From Candidatus Poribacteria bacterium (GTDB lineage: Bacteria; Poribacteria; WGA-4E; WGA-3G), in NCBI GenBank assembly GCA_012271015.1, contig JAAXHD010000202.1, positions 1 through 51,643 on the forward strand: a stretch of DNA of 51,643 nucleotides, given 5' to 3'. Position 1 is the stretch's first letter. Each line of letters opens with the position of its first letter. The translations under genes were made by a program, and so were the position numbers. Below, piece by piece: positions 32,033 through 40,897 of this stretch. Under the pieces are notes generated by a model, which saw nothing but the letters and a program-made list of their open reading frames with translations, had not been told where the DNA came from and did not search any database.

Positions 32033-33357
32033 ACTACGATGCATGGTTCCAGTGCAGTGAAGGATGCGATGAGACCTATCCGCTTACGGAAGTCATCTAT
32101 CGGTGCAAAAAATGTGGTGGATTGTTAGAAGTTCAGCACGACACAGACGTGCTAAAGCAGTGCCGTCCAGCAGACTGGAAATCCCTCTTTGAACACCGCT
32201 ACATGAGCACACAATATCCGTATGGTAGCGGTGTCTGGGGGAAAAAGGAACTTGTTTGCCCAAACATTGACGATAAGAACATCATCTCTATGTGTGAGGG
32301 TGGCACCAATCTGTTCTGGGCAGAACGGTTCGGTAATCAACTCGGCTTGAGCGATCTGTGGATTAAACAGTGCGGTAACAGCCACACCGGTTCTTTTAAA
32401 GACCTTGGGATGACCGTTCTGATCTCAATGGTCAAACAGATTATGGCTGAATCGGGAGATCTGCGTGCTGTCATGTGTGCATCCACAGGCGACACCTCCG
32501 CCGCTTTAGCAGCGTATGCATCCGCCGCGGGTATTCCCGCCATTATTCTCCTGCCAAAAGCGAAAGTTACACGTGAACAACTTATTCAACCTATTGCGAA
32601 TGGTGCATTGACGCTTTCACTGGAAACGGATTTCGACGGATGCATGGAAATCGTCCAAAAACTCTCTGGTCGGAAAGATTTCTATCTCGCCAATTCCATC
32701 AATTCTCTCCGAATTGAAGGGCAGAAAACGATTAGTATCGAGATCGTGCAGCAATTCGATTGGGAAGTGCCGGATTGGATAATTATTCCAGGCGGTAACC
32801 TCGGTAATGTTTCAGCACTTGGACTCGGCTTTTTAATGATGCTGGAACTCGGTCTTATCGACAAACTGCCGCGCATCGCGTGTGCCCAAGCTGAACGCGC
32901 GAATCCACTCTATCGAAGTTATCAAACAGGGTTCACAGAGTTCCATGTCATCACGGCGCAGCCTACACAAGCCACAGCGATTCAGATTGGAAATCCCGTC
33001 TCTATTCACCGTGCTATCCGAACGTTACGACGGTTCGATGGTATCGTTGACCAAGCGACTGAGGAAGAACTGGCAGATGCTGCGGCGAGAGCGGATAGAA
33101 CAGGGCTGTTCAATTGTCCGCACACCGGAGTGGCATTGGCTGTTCTTACAAAAATGGTCGAGCGAAAACAGATCCGTCCAGATGATAGGGTTATCGTCAT
33201 CTCCACTGCGAACGGACTCAAATTCCCAGATTTCAAGGTGGCATATCACAACGTCACACCTGGGGAACCACCCCCTCGCTATCTGAATGCGCCACTTGAG
33301 TTGGAAGCAGACTATGAAACAGTCTTGGAACAGATTTCCAAGCACCTTGACCCATAA
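32029..33357 (+). CDS. thrC: Threonine synthase
   Basis: 442 residues. A short N-terminal zinc ribbon (CSEGC ... CKKCGG) precedes the PLP fold: GSFKDLGM with the cofactor lysine, CASTGDTSAALAAYA phosphate-binding glycine loop, and GGNLGNVSALG. It converts O-phosphohomoserine to threonine. The four-base overlap ATGA with scpB implies translational coupling with a chromosome-segregation operon, a metabolic gene in an unrelated unit. Other threonine genes are not in the window. Confidence 0.93.
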   Translation: MNYDAWFQCSEGCDETYPLTEVIYRCKKCGGLLEVQHDTDVLKQCRPADWKSLFEHRYMSTQYPYGSGVWGKKELVCPNIDDKNIISMCEGGTNLFWAERFGNQLGLSDLWIKQCGNSHTGSFKDLGMTVLISMVKQIMAESGDLRAVMCASTGDTSAALAAYASAAGIPAIILLPKAKVTREQLIQPIANGALTLSLETDFDGCMEIVQKLSGRKDFYLANSINSLRIEGQKTISIEIVQQFDWEVPDWIIIPGGNLGNVSALGLGFLMMLELGLIDKLPRIACAQAERANPLYRSYQTGFTEFHVITAQPTQATAIQIGNPVSIHRAIRTLRRFDGIVDQATEEELADAAARADRTGLFNCPHTGVALAVLTKMVERKQIRPDDRVIVISTANGLKFPDFKVAYHNVTPGEPPPRYLNAPLELEADYETVLEQISKHLDP

Positions 33358-33382
33358 CACGGGATCACCGTAGCCATCAGCA

Positions 33383-33410
33383 GTCTGGATTCCGAGATCC
33401 CTCCTACAGG
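33383..33410. repeat. GGGATTCGGAGATCCC-type repeat, variant
   Basis: A variant of the unit at 15555 and 18473, here CTGGATTCCGAGATCCCTCC followed by TACAGG, between thrC and the xylA promoter. Confidence 0.5.
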
Positions 33411-33445
33411 AACACTAAACCACCTTAGCAAACAACGGTAAGAAT

Positions 33446-33475
33446 TTGCAACAAATATGCCAAATATGGTATAAT
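33446..33475 (+). promoter_or_regulatory. Promoter of xylA
   Basis: TTGCAA (33446-33451) and TATAAT (33470-33475), spacer 18, about 50 bases upstream of the xylA ATG. TAGGAG precedes the ATG at 33528. Confidence 0.6.
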
Positions 33476-33527
33476 TTAAACGTTGGCTCATAAGCATGTC
33501 AAAATTATAAGCAATAGGAGTAAATGA

Positions 33528-34697
33528 ATGTCAGAACAGTATCAGCCTAAGCCTGAACATAAGTTTACCTTTGGATTATGGACGGTCGGTAATCCCGGGC
33601 GCGATCCATTTGGTGACGTTGTCAGGCCCCCCTTGAAACCCACATACACTGTCCAAAAATTAAGCGAACTCGGCGCATATGGTGTTAATTTACATGATAA
33701 CGACTTAGTACCTTTTGATGCTACAGCCGTTGAACGCGATCAAATCGTTAGTGAATTCAAGAAGGCACTCACCGATCACGGTATGAAGGTGCCAATGGCA
33801 ACAACAAACCTCTTCTACCATCCAATCTTTAAAGACGGCGCGTTTACCGCTAACGATCCGAAGGTACGAGCATTTGCAATCCAGAAAACTTTGAATGCCA
33901 TTGATCTCGGCGTTGAACTCGGCGCGACCATTTATGTATTCTGGGGCGGTCGTGAAGGTGCAGAAGTCGATGCCTCCAAAAACGGTCCTGATACCGTCAA
34001 GTGGAATCGTGAGGCGATGAACTACTTCACGCACTACGTCAAAGACCAAGGTTACGATCTCCGTTTCGCGCTTGAAGCAAAGCCGAATGAACCCCGTGGC
34101 GACATCTATCTTCCCACAACTGGGCACATGCTCCACTTTATTGAGACGCTTGATCATCCAGAAATGGTCGGCGTTAACCCCGAATTTGCCCATGAAACAA
34201 TGGCAGGTTTGAGTTTCATTCACGGTGTCGCACAAGCTTATGAAGCAGGCAAACTCTTCCACATTGATCTCAACGACCAGAAGATGAGTCGTTTCGACCA
34301 AGATTTGCGCTTCGGTTCTGAAAACATCAAAGGCGCGTTCTTCCTCGTCAAGTTCCTTGAAGATATGAACTGGGACGGTTCTCGCCACTTTGACGCACAC
34401 GCTTATAGGACTGAAGATGAACAAGGGGTCTGGGACTTTGCCGCAGGGTGCATGCGGAGCTATCTGATCCTGAAAGAGAAAGCCCATCGTTTCAACGAAG
34501 ATGCGGAAATACAGGGAATCCTCGCTGAAATACAAGCACGCGATCCTGAACTCGAAGCACTCATGGCAAATTACAACGCCGAGAGTGTTGGAAAACTCAG
34601 AAAGATAGATTTTGAACCAGATACCCTCGCACAAAAAGGACTCGGATACGAGAAACTGGATCAACTCACATTCGAGGTTTTAATGGGAGTCAGATAA
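33528..34697 (+). CDS. xylA: Xylose isomerase, class I (Actinobacteria-type length)
   Basis: 389 residues, matching the short class I xylose isomerase. [19 protein letters not shown] opens the barrel; the catalytic dyad is in [10 protein letters not shown] (His56, Asp59), [13 protein letters not shown] carries metal ligands, and [19 protein letters not shown] the second metal site. It interconverts D-xylose and D-xylulose (or D-glucose and D-fructose). No xylulokinase or xylose transporter follows; the next gene is cstA, so the pathway partner lies elsewhere. Confidence 0.96.
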   Translation: MSEQYQPKPEHKFTFGLWTVGNPGRDPFGDVVRPPLKPTYTVQKLSELGAYGVNLHDNDLVPFDATAVERDQIVSEFKKALTDHGMKVPMATTNLFYHPIFKDGAFTANDPKVRAFAIQKTLNAIDLGVELGATIYVFWGGREGAEVDASKNGPDTVKWNREAMNYFTHYVKDQGYDLRFALEAKPNEPRGDIYLPTTGHMLHFIETLDHPEMVGVNPEFAHETMAGLSFIHGVAQAYEAGKLFHIDLNDQKMSRFDQDLRFGSENIKGAFFLVKFLEDMNWDGSRHFDAHAYRTEDEQGVWDFAAGCMRSYLILKEKAHRFNEDAEIQGILAEIQARDPELEALMANYNAESVGKLRKIDFEPDTLAQKGLGYEKLDQLTFEVLMGVR

Positions 34698-34716
34698 GCC
34701 AAATTTTTATTCTCTT

Positions 34717-34755
34717 TAAATCCCCCTTATCATATCAGGGGACTTTAAGAGGTCG
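34717..34755 (+). terminator. Possible hairpin downstream of xylA
   Basis: CTCTTTAAATCCCCC is followed after about ten bases by GGGGACTTTAAGAG, an imperfect inverted repeat with a run of paired C/G. There is no T-run after it, so a factor-independent terminator is only one reading. Confidence 0.35.
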
Positions 34756-34786
34756 TGTGCAAGTCCTAATTCAAAAGCGAAACCTA

Positions 34787-34874
34787 TAGCCCGTAAGCGT
34801 AGCGGAGGGCGGATATAAGCAACGCACGTCAAAGTCGAAACGGACGTTGTTTAACCGCAAGGTAAAATTAAAAA
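34787..34874 (+). repeat. Leader-type repeat element, copy ahead of cstA
   Basis: Begins with the 24-bp unit (34787-34810), then the tail hairpin ACGTC (34826-34830) with GACGT (34843-34847) and a 12-base loop of the same size as at 24260, then ACCGCAAGGTAAAATTAAAA ending at the ATG 34875. Confidence 0.7.
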
Positions 34875-36767
34875 ATGAATACGCTTATTATTGCGATCTT
34901 GAGTTTTATCGGTTTCATCGTTGCCTATCATACGTATGGCAAATGGTTAGCGAGAAAGATCTTCGGATTAGACGCCCAAGCCACGGTGCCGAGTCAAGAA
35001 CTGCGGGATGATGTCGATTACATTCCAACGAAAAAAGAGGTAATTTTTGGGCATCACTTCACGAGTATCGCTGGCACAGGTCCCATCGTTGGACCCGCCA
35101 TTGCCGTTTTCTGGGGATGGTTACCGGCATTGCTCTGGGTCGTCCTCGGTTCGGTTTTCATCGGTGCTGTCCATGACTTTGGTTCGCTTGTTGTATCGCT
35201 TCGCAATCGTGGGCAAAGCGTCGGTGAAGTTGCGGGTCGGATGATCGGTCCGCGAGCGAAGTTTCTCTTCCTGTTTGTCCTCTTTATGGGGCTGACAATT
35301 GTCCTTGCCATCTTCGGCTTGGTCATCGCCCTGATTTTCTCCTACTATCCTGAATCCGTCCTATCCGTTTGGGTGGAAATTCCGCTGGCAGTCGCCATTG
35401 GTGTCTGGATCTATCGTCGAGGCGGCAATATCCTCATCCCATCCATTGTTGCGCTCGGTATCATGTACATCGGAATGGCAGTTGGGGCATATCTGCTGCC
35501 GATTGACTTGGCGCAATGGTTCGGTATCCCCCTGCTCGGAAAAACTTATCTAAACGTCGTGGTGATCTGGACGCTGGTGCTTTTCGTCTACTGTTTTATT
35601 GCCTCGGTATTGCCCGTCTGGACGCTGCTGCAACCCCGTGATTTCATCAACAGCCATGAACTCGTATTAGCACTTCTCCTATTGGTGCTTGGACTTGCCT
35701 TCGCAGGTTTGACAGGCAGAGCAGATCTGACAGCCTCCGCGCCTGCTGTTGCTTCAGACATTCCACCGGATGCCCCACCGATTTGGCCCTTCCTCTTTAT
35801 TACGATTGCGTGCGGTGCAGTCAGCGGATTCCACTGTATGGTGAGTTCAGGAACTTCCAGTAAACAGGTCGCCTCCGAAGGCGACGCGCAATACGTAGGA
35901 TACGGCGCAATGCTACTCGAGGGTGGACTTGCCGTTATCGTTATTCTTGCTTGTTGCGCTGGTATCGGTATGGGGATTTTCAACAGGACGGGCACAGGCG
36001 CAAACTACACATTCCAACCGATTGTTAAGGCAGATAGCACAACCCTTGTTACGAATCAGGATGCATGGAAAACGCGCTATGCGATTAAGACAGAAACAAA
36101 CGCTGATGGGACGACTACGGTCGTCAGCGGTTGGGCAAGCCACGGGCTCAAAGCAAAGGTAAGCGCGTTTGTTGACGGTGGTGGGAATTTCCTCGCCTCC
36201 CTCGGTATACCGCTCAAAATGGGCATTGCGATCATGGCGGTCCTCGTTGCGAGTTTCGCCGCAACAACGTTAGACACAGCGACGCGACTCCAACGCTATG
36301 TTATCCACGAACTGGCGCAAACGGTTAATTTCAAGCCGTTGACGAACCGTTATATAGCAACTGCGTTTGCGTTAGTGCTCGCCGCAGCGGTTGCCCTCCT
36401 ACAGGGACCCAGTGGTCCTGGCAGTGGCGGTTTGACGCTTTGGCCCCTCTTCGGTGCAACGAATCAACTCTTAGCGGGATTGGCCTTCATGGTCATCGTT
36501 TTCTATCTCCTACGCCGCAACAAACCGATCTGGTTCGCACTCCTCCCGATGATCGTTATGCTCATCATGCCTGCCTGGGCGATGCTCCACCAGATGTTCA
36601 ATCCTGAGACGGGTTGGCTTTTCACAGGTAAATACTTGCTCTTCGGATTCGGTATCGCCGTCGAAGCCTTACAAATCTGGATGATCGCCGAAGGGGTCAT
36701 CGCTTGGCGACACGCCCGTGGGAACTACCCAGAACTTCCACCCCTGGAAAGTTTTGCCACCGATTGA
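34875..36767 (+). CDS. cstA: Carbon starvation protein CstA family peptide/pyruvate transporter
   Basis: 630 residues with many membrane helices. The N-terminal CstA core is clear: FTSIAGTGPIVGPAIAVFWG at about 58-78, GAVHDFGSLVVSLR, a FHCMVSSGTSSKQVASE segment (about 317-333) and TTLDTATRLQRYVIHEL near 460. CstA transports peptides or pyruvate during carbon limitation. The start directly follows the repeat-derived AAGGTAAAATTAAAA Shine-Dalgarno region. A loop of about 45 residues (about 375-420, YTFQPIVKADSTTLVTNQDA onward) is longer than in short CstA proteins. Confidence 0.93.
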   Translation: MNTLIIAILSFIGFIVAYHTYGKWLARKIFGLDAQATVPSQELRDDVDYIPTKKEVIFGHHFTSIAGTGPIVGPAIAVFWGWLPALLWVVLGSVFIGAVHDFGSLVVSLRNRGQSVGEVAGRMIGPRAKFLFLFVLFMGLTIVLAIFGLVIALIFSYYPESVLSVWVEIPLAVAIGVWIYRRGGNILIPSIVALGIMYIGMAVGAYLLPIDLAQWFGIPLLGKTYLNVVVIWTLVLFVYCFIASVLPVWTLLQPRDFINSHELVLALLLLVLGLAFAGLTGRADLTASAPAVASDIPPDAPPIWPFLFITIACGAVSGFHCMVSSGTSSKQVASEGDAQYVGYGAMLLEGGLAVIVILACCAGIGMGIFNRTGTGANYTFQPIVKADSTTLVTNQDAWKTRYAIKTETNADGTTTVVSGWASHGLKAKVSAFVDGGGNFLASLGIPLKMGIAIMAVLVASFAATTLDTATRLQRYVIHELAQTVNFKPLTNRYIATAFALVLAAAVALLQGPSGPGSGGLTLWPLFGATNQLLAGLAFMVIVFYLLRRNKPIWFALLPMIVMLIMPAWAMLHQMFNPETGWLFTGKYLLFGFGIAVEALQIWMIAEGVIAWRHARGNYPELPPLESFATD

Positions 36768-36847
36768 AAACTAAAAATATAAAACGTTGAAAACCTCATA
36801 CAAAGTTAGATCGCTAAACCGTAGGAGAGCATAATGAGGGAAAAGAG

Positions 36848-37471
36848 ATGTCAGAAATAGGGACAAAAACTGAAGACCTTCACAACTATCCTTTTGAGGC
36901 CTCTATCTTCCGAAACACATTCAACGGATACGTTGGGAAATATAATATCTTTTTTTTCATTTTACTGTTTATTATTTTTTCGCCATTTATCGCTTATGGA
37001 ATCGTGTGGTATTTAGAGCTTACAGGACTTGACATCACAGGTTTCTTAAACATCTGGCATGCCTTAGGCCTCTCTAATATAAGTTACGAATTAATTTCAG
37101 CAGGAATGATTTCGTTCGGAAATTTGTCTTGTGGCGTGGTCTCCATCGGTCTCTGGGGTTCTTGTGGTGTGATCTCCATAAGTCCAATGTCCTCTATTGG
37201 TTTTATTTCACTCGGTTCTTCCTATGCCTGCGGACTCATTGCTATCGCCACGGGACACAAAAAACCTTTCGTAGCAGACGAATACATTCACGGAAAAGCC
37301 TTGGGGCTTATCGCGATCGCTCGGCATGCACGAGGGGTTTATGCACTATCCTATGGCGGGGAAGGTGAAGGCACTTATCAGTTTTCACCGAAACGTCAGG
37401 ATCCAGAGGCTGTAATGCTTTTTACGCAGCAGTTCCGAAAATTCAAAAGGGCATTCGTCCCACTTTCTTAA
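36848..37471 (+). CDS. Unknown membrane protein with glycine-rich periodic segment
   Basis: 207 residues. One strong membrane helix (FFFILLFIIFSPFIAYGIVW, about 34-55) is followed by a segment at about 82-135 with a short period of the form G-V/F/L-I-S-I/L-G: AGMISFGNLSCGVVSIGLWG, CGVISIS, GFISLG, CGLIAIA. The soluble C-terminus has no motif. I do not recognise a family. ATG 36848 is preceded by GAGG and AAAAGAG. It may be a beta-helix-like or membrane-embedded repeat protein; that is a guess from the spacing. Confidence 0.6.
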   Translation: MSEIGTKTEDLHNYPFEASIFRNTFNGYVGKYNIFFFILLFIIFSPFIAYGIVWYLELTGLDITGFLNIWHALGLSNISYELISAGMISFGNLSCGVVSIGLWGSCGVISISPMSSIGFISLGSSYACGLIAIATGHKKPFVADEYIHGKALGLIAIARHARGVYALSYGGEGEGTYQFSPKRQDPEAVMLFTQQFRKFKRAFVPLS

Positions 37472-37973
37472 AACAATTCCTTTTCCGGATCTTAACCCGA
37501 TTTGCTACTCACACATTTTGGGGTTGCTTGGATATTTCTGCGGATTTTATAGTAAAATCCGAAAATACGTTGATATTTTCATTCGTAACCTATCGTGGAG
37601 ACCCTTCCCCGGTAAGTGCGGTTTGTAACCGCACCATAGGTGTCAATTTTAGAAAAAACAATAGTTTCAATCCAAGGTACAGTCGGTGAGGCTGCCCAAC
37701 CGCACCGGATTTAGACACAAACCGGGTATACGTCAAAAAGCATCTTGAGTCCTGTAGGGACGGCATCTGTGTAGAACTTGGGCCCCCAAAGAATCAAGCC
37801 CCAGCGGGGCGGCATTTGTAAAGTCGTTGCTGCAAAATACCGTGGAAAATCCCTAAATTAACACCTATGGTGTCGTTTTCTAACTATACCAGTAAGTCGG
37901 TGCACGTTTGAAATTGTTTTTTGAACTACCACCTCAACCGCAGATGAATATAAAATGACACGGGGAACATTCT
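37472..37973. repeat. Repeat-rich 500-base gap
   Basis: Holds no credible gene. Contents: a GTGCGGTT-TGT-AACCGCAC hairpin (37616-37634); an imperfect relative near 37690; a GTCCTGTAGGGACGGCAT unit (about 37751-37769) followed by an AGCCCCAGCGGGGCGGCA unit (about 37798-37816), both palindromic and widely seen in environmental genomes as intergenic repeats. Confidence 0.6.
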
Positions 37974-38753
37974 CTATACCAAAACGGCATCAACCGCATC
38001 AAAGAAATCGGCGTTCGATGCGCTGAAGCCGTACTGCTGTTCCACCTCCCGAATAGAGATCTCTGTTGTGAACAGGTTATCGTAAGTATCAGGAAACTCA
38101 ACACCAGTTGTGGCATCACGGAACAGGATAATATTATAGCCATACCGCGCCATAGATCGGATACCGTAATCCCTGCCCAATACACACCAATTCGTTGCGA
38201 AACCCGCAAAGAGCAGATGCAGGATACGCCGTTCCTTCAGTAGATCATGCAACTGCTGTCCCGTCGCGATAACAAAATCTTCCGGTTTCACGTCAATCGC
38301 CGGGGAGACAGAAAGTTGCGATGCGAGTTTCTCCCAATGGATATCAATACTGGGGGGTTGACTCCGAGGACCCCGATAAACGGCGTAGTCCCCCTCCCGA
38401 CTTCGGAAATCGGAGGGGGGCCATGCTGAAGGCGTAGACGGTTCAGGCGGTTTGTGCCGCTTGAGTTGCGGATATTGCGCCGCTACAGACGGAGAAGGGG
38501 CATGAACGATTGTCAAACCCGCTTCCCGCGCTGCATCTATCACAGGCACGACACATTCCTTCGTTATCTTCGCCGCGCGTTCTATCCAGCTTTCGATGAA
38601 ATGCACGTTCCACAAATCAACGAGTACCAAAGCCGTCTCCTCAACAGGCAACGGCATTTCAAACTCACGGCGGATGAAAGCGGTTTCACGGCACGGCACA
38701 TCTGCCGGCGTGCTATCTTGAAAATAGCGAACGCGTAGATTTAAGGTCTTCAT
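37974..38753 (-). CDS. Isochorismatase-fold (nicotinamidase-like) cysteine hydrolase
   Basis: 259 residues of the isochorismatase-like fold. The catalytic aspartate is in LVLVDLWNVHF, and the nucleophile cysteine in FAGFATNWCVLGRDYG, following ILHLLFAGFATNWC; the usual second strand is present. The stretch KRHKPPEPSTPSAWPPSDFR onward, about residues 110-145, is an insertion that includes a DNA hairpin (38390-38419). The GTG/ATG region overlaps the M16 stop by four bases (ATGA), so it is coupled to the protease genes. The substrate, an amide or ester, is unknown. Confidence 0.85.
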   Translation of the reverse strand: MKTLNLRVRYFQDSTPADVPCRETAFIRREFEMPLPVEETALVLVDLWNVHFIESWIERAAKITKECVVPVIDAAREAGLTIVHAPSPSVAAQYPQLKRHKPPEPSTPSAWPPSDFRSREGDYAVYRGPRSQPPSIDIHWEKLASQLSVSPAIDVKPEDFVIATGQQLHDLLKERRILHLLFAGFATNWCVLGRDYGIRSMARYGYNIILFRDATTGVEFPDTYDNLFTTEISIREVEQQYGFSASNADFFDAVDAVLV

Positions 38754-40897
38754 TTTGGCTCCTGAAACAGTGAATCGTCGAGTTCTGCGTTCAACGTGAC
38801 GCTGCTTATGCGAGTTTCGGTGAAGAGTTCCCCTTCTACATTCTGCTGAATATGATGTGGGACTTTGACACCGTCCACATCGCGATAATCACCCAAGAGC
38901 GTTTCTTTATTAACGACAACGCCCTGTTCCGTCTCGCGGAAACTCATCTTCACGATATAGTGTGTCTCTTCACTGATGAAAATTTTGAGGACTTCACCTG
39001 AAGGCTGTGGAACGAGCACAATCGCAGCAGGTTTTCCCATAACCTCGTCAGTGCCAACGTATTGAATTGAGCTATCGTCCTTCATGAGACCCGCGAGCAA
39101 CCAAATCGGTTCCCTGAAAATACCATCTTTCATGAAAGCCGTCATTTCAGGCGGTAAAGGTTGCGGTCCCATAGGGGTCAGGGCAAACCCAGAAGTCCCA
39201 TTGAAAGCGTAACTCATTTCACCTTGAGGCATCCTGATATCCTGTCGGAGTTTGTCCGGATAGACTTGATACCCCTTTACATCAAGGTTCATCGGTCCCA
39301 TGGGTGAATTGGCAGTCGCGCGTCCTTCCACAACAATGTTTTTGACGGCTTGCAGCTTTTCAAGTCCACCATAAGCATCGACTGCCATTGCGACGATCTC
39401 TTTGGCTGTCGCCATGTCTCCTTCACTCGCTGCAGGCATTGGTTCCACAGGTGGCGGTGCAGGTTGCTCTATCTCGATTTCGTTGACCTCTCCGAATTCA
39501 TCAAGGGATCGGTCGAAATTGGCTTTATTCCCAACAGTGACAATCGTGAGTGCGTCTGGGTGGAGATATTTTTGTGCGACTGCCTGCACATCCGCCGCTG
39601 TAACCTTGGCGATATTATCCGTATAGGTTTCAAGGAAGTCTGGGGCATAACCACGATACGCAAGCATCATCTGCTGGAAAGCGATTTGTGAACTGCTCTC
39701 AAACCCGAAAACAAACGAATTGATGAGTGAATCTTTGGTGCGCTGTAACTCATCGTCAGGTACAGGCATATCTCGGAGACCTTCAACGACATCAATAATA
39801 AGCGAGATCGCCTCTGCCGTCTTTTCGGTACGGGTCTGCGAATAAGCGAACCATTCCCCTGGATTCGTATAATATGTGGTTTGCATGATGCTGCCTACCA
39901 TGTAGGCGAGACCGGCTTTCTCACGCACTTCCTTCATGAGACGAGAGGTGAAACCGCCTTCACCGAGAATATCGTTCATCACCCGAAGTGCGAAGAAATC
40001 GGGGAAATCGGGAGTGCGTTTAATGCCGAAATGTCCGATGAGCATTACCGACTGTGGGAGATCTTTGAAGATATAATTAACCGACGCTCCCGGAGTGGAA
40101 TCCACGGTTGGAACGTCAGGGAACATAATCTCTGTGGATTTCCAGCCTTCAAACACCTTCTCCAGTTGTGCAATCAAGGTCTCCGTATCAAAACCGCCTG
40201 TAATAGCGAGCATCATGTTATTCGGATGATAATATTTCGCATGAAACGCTTTTAGGTCATCAACCGTAATGCTTTCTATGCCCTCAATGTCAGTATACCA
40301 TCCGAACGGATGGTCGGTACCATAGAGCAGCGCGGAGAAGTTACGCCACGCGAGTTGAATAGGATTATCGTTGCGTCGGCGGATCCGCTCAACCGACTGC
40401 TGTTTACGGAGTTCCAGCTTGTCTTCTCGGAATGCGGGATTCCTGAGTACATCCGCAAAGATTTCTAACCCTTTTTCGATGTCTTCTGCAAGGGTTGAGA
40501 GGTTAACTGTGCCGTATTCTCGGGACATACCGACTTCAACGGAAGCCGCCATAGACTCCAACTCCTCATTCAACGCGTCCGGTTCACGCGACACCGTCCC
40601 GCCAGTTCGCATAACAGATGCGAATATGGAAGACAAGCCTACCTTATCCGCAGGATCGTAGATGTCACCGGTTTTAATCAACCCATTGACGTTAAACAGG
40701 GGTAACTCATGGTCCTCAATGAGATAGAGTGTCATCCCATTGGAGAGCATCCGCTTTTCTGGGACGGGTGGTTTAAACTCGATCGGTTCAAAGGTGAGTT
40801 CTTCGTGAGGTCTGGCAAATGTAGATGGGATACCCCACACGATGAGACAGGTGACGAGTGTCGCGAAGACAAGTCCGGTAAAGGTTCGTTTCTGCAT
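38750..40897 (-). CDS. M16 family peptidase-like subunit without the HxxEH site, with C-terminal LolA-like extension
   Basis: 715 residues with a signal peptide (about 8-28). The first 475 residues form two M16 half-domains (RMLSNGMTLYLIEDHELPLF, YYHPNNMMLAITGGFD, VMLIGHFGIKRTPDFPDFFA). At the site where active members have HxxEH this protein reads GLSSIFASVMRTGG, so it is the non-catalytic partner. Residues about 500-715 are an extra domain (MAVDAYGGLEKLQAVKNIVV and further) that resembles outer-membrane lipoprotein-carrier folds. Its ATG overlaps the stop of the catalytic partner by one base (TAATG). Confidence 0.85.
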   Translation of the reverse strand: MQKRTFTGLVFATLVTCLIVWGIPSTFARPHEELTFEPIEFKPPVPEKRMLSNGMTLYLIEDHELPLFNVNGLIKTGDIYDPADKVGLSSIFASVMRTGGTVSREPDALNEELESMAASVEVGMSREYGTVNLSTLAEDIEKGLEIFADVLRNPAFREDKLELRKQQSVERIRRRNDNPIQLAWRNFSALLYGTDHPFGWYTDIEGIESITVDDLKAFHAKYYHPNNMMLAITGGFDTETLIAQLEKVFEGWKSTEIMFPDVPTVDSTPGASVNYIFKDLPQSVMLIGHFGIKRTPDFPDFFALRVMNDILGEGGFTSRLMKEVREKAGLAYMVGSIMQTTYYTNPGEWFAYSQTRTEKTAEAISLIIDVVEGLRDMPVPDDELQRTKDSLINSFVFGFESSSQIAFQQMMLAYRGYAPDFLETYTDNIAKVTAADVQAVAQKYLHPDALTIVTVGNKANFDRSLDEFGEVNEIEIEQPAPPPVEPMPAASEGDMATAKEIVAMAVDAYGGLEKLQAVKNIVVEGRATANSPMGPMNLDVKGYQVYPDKLRQDIRMPQGEMSYAFNGTSGFALTPMGPQPLPPEMTAFMKDGIFREPIWLLAGLMKDDSSIQYVGTDEVMGKPAAIVLVPQPSGEVLKIFISEETHYIVKMSFRETEQGVVVNKETLLGDYRDVDGVKVPHHIQQNVEGELFTETRISSVTLNAELDDSLFQEPK

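Noticed and set aside
33705..34664. 319-codon minus-strand frame opposite xylA
   Set aside because: Shadow of a highly conserved gene; the translation has no family likeness.
34717..34755. Factor-independent terminator after xylA
   Set aside because: Only an imperfect hairpin without a T-run; kept as a low-confidence feature, not a firm terminator.
37472..37973. Possible tRNA or small RNA gene in the long gap
   Set aside because: The hairpins belong to repeat families; no cloverleaf with TTC-loop and CCA-proximal pairing could be drawn.
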